Shown one piece after another: positions 59,274 through 64,000 of a DNA stretch of 64,000 nt. The stretch lies in NCBI GenBank assembly GCA_963675135.1, contig OY776129.1:65257028-65321027 (forward strand), in the 5' to 3' direction. The DNA is from Galeopsis tetrahit (lineage: Eukaryota; Streptophyta; Magnoliopsida; Lamiales; Lamiaceae). The translations under genes and the position numbers were made by a program. Under the pieces are notes generated by a model that worked only from the letters and a program-made list of their open reading frames with translations, had not been told where the DNA came from and made no database searches. Positions within the stretch are counted from its first letter, which is position 1, and each line of letters opens with the position of its first letter.

Positions 59274-62065
59274 TTAGTTCCCATCTTTCTTAACCCGTAT
59301 TTTATCCTCCAAGTCCATGAGAAATTGATCAAAATTTCTCTCAGATGAGCCATCCTTAAGCAATGCATTATGCAATATAGTCCTTAATTTGTTCATCTCA
59401 TTTTTTATACCATCGGATGTCATCAACATGTTAACCTTCTCCGCTACTTCTTCCCCACTCAACGACACTCCATCAAGAAGATTGATCCCGATCTTCCAAT
59501 CATCGACCACTAACTTTCGATTAGTAGGTTGATCATACATACTCGGGAAACATATCATCGGAACACCACACCATATACTCTCTAGTACAGAATTCCATCC
59601 ACAGTGCGTTAAGAATCCTCCAACGGCTGGATTTGACAACACATCAAGTTGATTGCACCACGGTACAATCAACCCCCTATCCTTAACATCGTCCTCAAAC
59701 CCAACAGGTAAAATACCATCTTCCTTAATTGGGCCCACAATTTTTGGGCGAATAGCCCAAATGAAGTACACTCCACTGAGGTGAAGTCCTCGAGCTATCT
59801 CTTGGATAACGAGCTTATTCGTCTGCACGAAGCTGCCAAACGAGACGTATAGAACCGAGCCTGGAGGCTTGGAATTGAGCCACCTTGTGCAGTCTATTTC
59901 AGAGAGCATGCTAGTCTTTGGGATATTGATTTTAGTGTAGAAATTAACTGGCCCTATTGCATATGTTAGTTGTTTCTGATTCAGGGATGATAGAGTGTGT
60001 GGTTCTAGTTCTTGCACTGTGTTGTGTAAGATAATATCAGCTTTCACAACATCCTTAAATGCCTTGAAAACAAACTTGTGAAGTATTGTTGTATCATCAA
60101 CTTCTTGAAGATGTGACATCAAGTTTTTGGTACTAATTGACTCGACTCCGGGGATGTAAGTAATGATGTGCTCATCATTGTCTGATTATCATTCAACACC
60201 AGCAAAAGAAAAATATAAAAACTTGTATGAGATGTTGTCTTAGTCAAATTAAATTTTAAAGAAAAGCCTGATTCAAATATTAAAGTGAAGCACCATTTTA
60301 CACACAATTTTTTCAACTAGAAAATATGTATATTAAAGTGGAACTCCATTTCACACAAGATTTCATTACCTCTTCTACCTTATAAGAAGAAGACTCGTCA
60401 AATAGACAATTTAATATAACTAGGCTTACTTTTGACTAAACAAGTCTAAACATTAATACTAAAAAAGAATATCATCTCATCTAAAAGTCTGAACTAATGA
60501 AGTCTTTTTCTGGTACTCCAAAGGGAAAGAAACACTTTGCTAATCGTTGTCACATAAAGTAAATACTAATGCAATGTGCTCATATATGTTGTTTATCATG
60601 TGTTCAGGCGACAATTTATCCGATTGAATCGGTTGTTTTGGTCGTGTGATAGAAGCCCATTATAGAACAGAGGCCCAGTTTCTCTGCCGCCCTCTTTTAA
60701 TTTGTATGGCATAATAAATACCCTCTCTCTTGGATATAAAGAAAACTTAAAATTCAAGGCAAAACTCTTTTAATCATTCGATATAAACAATTTAATTACC
60801 ATAACTGATTAAAAAACAAAATTATAATCCAAAATTACAACTTTCACAATTCTTGAACAGTATAATCCTATAAAATCATACTATCCAGTATCCAATATTA
60901 AGATAATACATGCCTTTGCAAAATGAGGATTGGATGTTTAAGAATGAAAACACTTCCTGGAAAATTAGCTAATTATATTGATTTATTTTTTTGTAAAAAA
61001 GTTGATTACTTTAATACACAAAGGTTAGTTTGATAGATATGTTGAATATTTATGGTCAGACTAGTTTAGTAGGGTAGATTAGTCCAAGATAAGTGATTAA
61101 TTATTTTTAAGATAGATGTTCAATTATATATATATATTTTTTTTACCCAACACACAAAAAAAAAAAACTCAGATTGTTTGTATGCCAAATTAACAAGAGA
61201 ACACATTATCTGCGATTTAATGTGTATCATTGAGATATCCGAACTAACTATATATAACTCAACATATCTACAAAATGAAACATAATAAATTAGTCTCTCA
61301 AAAGTTCATAGTTTTCGGAAGCATTTAACAAACCTACTTAGATTATGCATATGGCGTGAATTATTTTGTAGCTGCCAATAAATTACTAGTCCAAGAATCT
61401 TAAAATTGCCGTTTCTAGCTAATTCCAAATACTAGTACTAGTTGTAATTTGTGACTAATATAAGGGTACTAGTTTGAGCATATGGAATACAAGTCCCATC
61501 ATTTATTTAATTGAGAGGTAAGTCAATAAAACATACCTGTGGGTGGAAAATGACCATTTTCCACAAGAAGATTGTTGTAATAATCTATAGCAAAGACAAT
61601 TGATGGCATCGTCCAGAAGGAGACAGTAACGAGGTTGTACTTGTGTGCAAGTGTCCACGGCCATGAACCAAAAGTATCAGCAATCAAGAAGGAGGGGTCC
61701 ATTGACTCGATTATCGCCCCCACAAAATCAAGGACTAGAATGGGAAAGTGGTGCATAAAAGCTTCCCAGTAGTCAACGAGGTTTAGATCACGGTCGAATT
61801 CGAGAGGGAAGCCGTCGGAAATAGTTTTGTATCGTATGTCCAGACCAGAAGCACGAGCCTCCCAGAATATATCTTTTTCTTCATCAGTGTTGTTGTTGTG
61901 AATGTGATGATAGATATGGTGAGATTTTGATATTTGGTGATGGGCGTATTCGGTGTTGATGAAAGTGACTGTTATGCCCTTTGAAGCTAGCTTCATTGCT
62001 AGATGAACAAATGGGTTGATGTGTCCTTGGTAAGGCTGGGCAATCATGATAGCGTGCGCCTTCAT
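59274..62065 (-). CDS. UDP-glycosyltransferase, UGT86A-like (predicted 478 aa)
   Basis: Two exons on the minus strand, 62,065-61,537 and 60,181-59,274, join in phase 1 (PT|DNDEHIITYIPGV). The total is 1437 nt. It is a cytosolic family-1 glycosyltransferase that moves glucose or another sugar from a UDP-sugar to a small acceptor. The N-terminal QGHINP has the likely catalytic His15. LIADTF holds the likely partner Asp130. The 44-residue PSPG donor-binding box runs from Trp351 to Gln394 (WCNQLDVL...HCGWNS...MYDQ). The final Gln fits UDP-glucose preference in the family. The sequence pattern (HAIMI, ASGLDIRY, SDGFPLEFDR, FKAFKDVVKADI) and single intron fit UGT86A, whose acceptors are poorly known. 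An ATG eight codons upstream (62,087-62,089) is in frame and could be used; the second Met matches family N-termini better. Confidence 0.92.
60182..61536 (-). other. Single intron of the UGT gene
   Basis: It is 1355 bp with donor ACAG|GTATG and acceptor ATCAG|AC. AT-rich, with no element ends found. Confidence 0.8.
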
Positions 62066-62089
62066 TGTTTTTTCTCTCAACTTTAACAT

Positions 62090-62943
62090 TTGGATTTTCT
62101 AATAACGAAACTACTCATGTGTTGTAGATATATCAGAATGGAAATTTGGAATTCAAAGTATAGAAATTGGCGGACCCCACCCTCACCACATGACTATATT
62201 CCTTCCTGCCGAATAATAAAACATACACTATTTGAAAACTTTGAATTCAGTATCCCAATGTGATTTTAACCGTTTATTGTTGATGATTTCAAGATTAACA
62301 CAACTCCACGTGAAATTAATATATATATATATATATTAGAATTGAGATTCATAAAAATATTGTTTTATAACTTAAGAATAATATGGTTTCAAACATATTC
62401 TTAAGATGTTTTTAATTCGATAGGGATGGCTGATTTTGATTGTTGCCGGACACGCTCTGAGAGTTTGACGTTTGGTTATATTGTAATTTTGTGAATATCT
62501 TGTTCGCAATTGGTGGTTTAGGACGTTGGATTGTTGTTTGTTGGTTCGCTTTTCTTTGGCTATGTTGATTTAGGCCACAGTTTTGGCGATGGTTGAGGTT
62601 TCATTTCAACATGTGTTCGAGTTTCGGTCGTTGATTTGTTCGCGGAATTTCGCCAACAGTTTTTTGAGTCTTCCGACTTTGTTTCTTATCGTGGTTTTTT
62701 GCAGTTTTTCCTCGAATTTCGTGAGTTCGGCCGACGATCTTTACGGTTTTTCCTCTCCTCGCTTGAGAGTTCGCTTCCCTCTCCCCGTTTGAGAGTTAGT
62801 TTTAGCTATGAAAGATCAATTTCGTAATTTGTTTTAAAGTCATGAATTGATAATTTTATACGAGTATACTTAAAAGATACTGAATCAATAGAAAAAACTT
62901 TTTAAATCTTAAATTAAAAGTTTTACAATCTTTCAAGTTTTAA
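62090..62943. other. UGT upstream region
   Basis: It holds the UGT promoter and a TA repeat at 62,321-62,334. A more GC-rich patch at 62,440-62,820 has short plus-strand frames (62,583-62,792) with a hydrophobic stretch but no family signature. Confidence 0.4.
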
Positions 62944-63890
62944 GAGCATCCGCATTCGATAAATGCAAAAGTACCAATTTAATCACTCTCTCCTCCACAT
63001 CATCTCTACATCATCTTATTTCATTCTTAAATCCACACTCCCATTCATTCATCCATTCATATATATCTTTAAATTCCACTTTATTGGGACCCACCATTAT
63101 CTCATTCATTTTATTTATATATCATTATTCAATAATTAACATTATTTCAAATAATCATATTATTTATCAACAATACTAAATTAAATATCAGGTGTTCAGG
63201 AAAATAAATTAACAAACAAAAATTTCATAAATTTGTTAAATAATACAACACTACAAAATCTTAAAAATTTAAATATTACAAGAACATCGAAAATTAAATA
63301 ATATAAAAATTACAAATTGAAGCATCATAACCAAACTAAAAATTAAAACAATACAATAATTAAAAAAAAATACGACATTATGAATTTGAGAATTCGGAGG
63401 AATTTGAGAATTTGGGGTAGAGTCATCTTCATCCAAATTTTGATAATGCGGATAATTGAAATTGTTAATTCTATCCATTTCGGATAGAAAATAGAAAAAA
63501 TAAAATAAGTGATTGAAAATAAAAGAAAGTTGAGATAGTAGAAGAGTGAATGATAATTTTGAGAGATGAGAGGATGAAGTAAAAAATATGTGAATGGATC
63601 TTATATTTATATTTATAGCACTTAAAAAACGGCTATATTTGATTGCAAACAAGTGAAATATTTTAGTTATCAATAAATAAATAAAAGCAGCCAATAAATA
63701 AACAATGGTTATATTTTAGTGATCAACTGATAGAAAAATAAATAAAAGCAGCCACTTAAAAAAGAAAATTAAACACAAAAAGAAATAGGAAAAAGAATTG
63801 GTAGGAAAAAGTCTAAAAAGTATTTTCTCTCTGCCCATTTAAGAGTTTAAACAAAAATGTTTCTCTCTCCATTTAACCGATTGTCCGCAA
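62944..63890. mobile_element. PIF/Harbinger-type non-autonomous element related to the one in NRT2 intron 3
   Basis: It begins GAGCATCCGCATTCGATAA after TAA. A minus-strand frame in it (about 63,375-63,480) starts with MD and is rich in N, Q, S and P like that of 32,517-33,494. The right end is unclear; GTCCGCAATGGTTAA near 63,883 resembles a terminus and may belong to a second element. Confidence 0.5.
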
Positions 63891-64000
63891 TGGTTAAAAG
63901 GTGAGATTCAATTGTCGGACTCGGAAATTCTCATCAAAGCCATTTTATCAAATCAGTTTGTCGACCCCTACACCAATGATGTGATTCAGGATATTGGGGA
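63891..64000. other. Window edge, unassigned
   Basis: Too short to assign. Confidence 0.3.

Noticed and set aside
62583..62792. A 69-codon frame with a hydrophobic, signal-peptide-like stretch
   Set aside because: No conserved motif, no clear promoter, and overlapping frames are equally open.
1..64000. CRISPR arrays, operons, rRNA or tRNA genes
   Set aside because: The window is plant nuclear DNA. No spacer-repeat arrays or complete tRNA/rRNA genes were seen; the only tRNA-like signal is a lone B box near 8985.

Overview
The window is nuclear DNA from a flowering plant, almost certainly a eudicot. It is AT-rich and has GT-AG introns, Stowaway-type MITEs ending in CTCCCTCCGT, Tourist/PIF, hAT and Mutator-like elements, Helitron ends, LTR retrotransposons and LINE fragments. 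Three ordinary host genes are complete: a high-affinity nitrate transporter (NRT2, + strand, 31.1-34.4 kb), the AAA+ ATPase CDC48 (- strand, 49.8-53.7 kb) and a UGT86A-like UDP-glycosyltransferase (- strand, 59.3-62.1 kb). I cannot name the species; the MITE families would fit an asterid, but that is a guess.

Region by region. 0-8.8 kb: a Helitron 3' end, then a segment bounded by inverted repeats of about 480 bp. Inside it is an eight-exon minus-strand gene for a shortened MOM1-like protein (predicted 610 aa) that has the MOM1 helicase-C-like region and C-terminal coiled coil but no PHD finger or SNF2 N-lobe. The rest of the interior is a pile of nested MITEs. 8.8-19 kb: CACTTTT-type repeats, a solo LTR, a complete but pol-less LTR retrotransposon (11,887-17,720), a 5'UTR-like piece and a fragment of a geranylgeranyl diphosphate synthase gene. 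19-31 kb: intergenic DNA with MITEs, two more solo LTRs and GC-rich repeats. 31-34.4 kb: NRT2, whose third intron is bounded by a direct repeat of the first bases of exon 4 and hosts a PIF/Harbinger MITE. 34.4-49.8 kb: a long intergenic stretch with a tandem-repeat array, Mutator-like elements nested three deep, LINE debris, and two hAT-type elements side by side with one shared target site. 49.8-53.7 kb: CDC48. 54.1-56.7 kb: three elements nested inside one another, two of them with exact target duplications. 57.2-58.9 kb: a fourth solo LTR. 59.3-62.1 kb: the UGT. 62.9-64 kb: another PIF-type derivative.

The host genes are unrelated housekeeping or metabolic genes and do not form a cluster. 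The most unusual object is the MOM1-like gene. MOM1 is a plant transposon-silencing factor, and here a reduced version with an unbroken predicted reading frame sits inside what looks like a transposable or inverted-duplication unit. The right inverted repeat carries a splice donor pointing at the gene and may supply its promoter and first exon. All exon joins, motif positions and target-site duplications were read by eye; no database search or alignment program was run.
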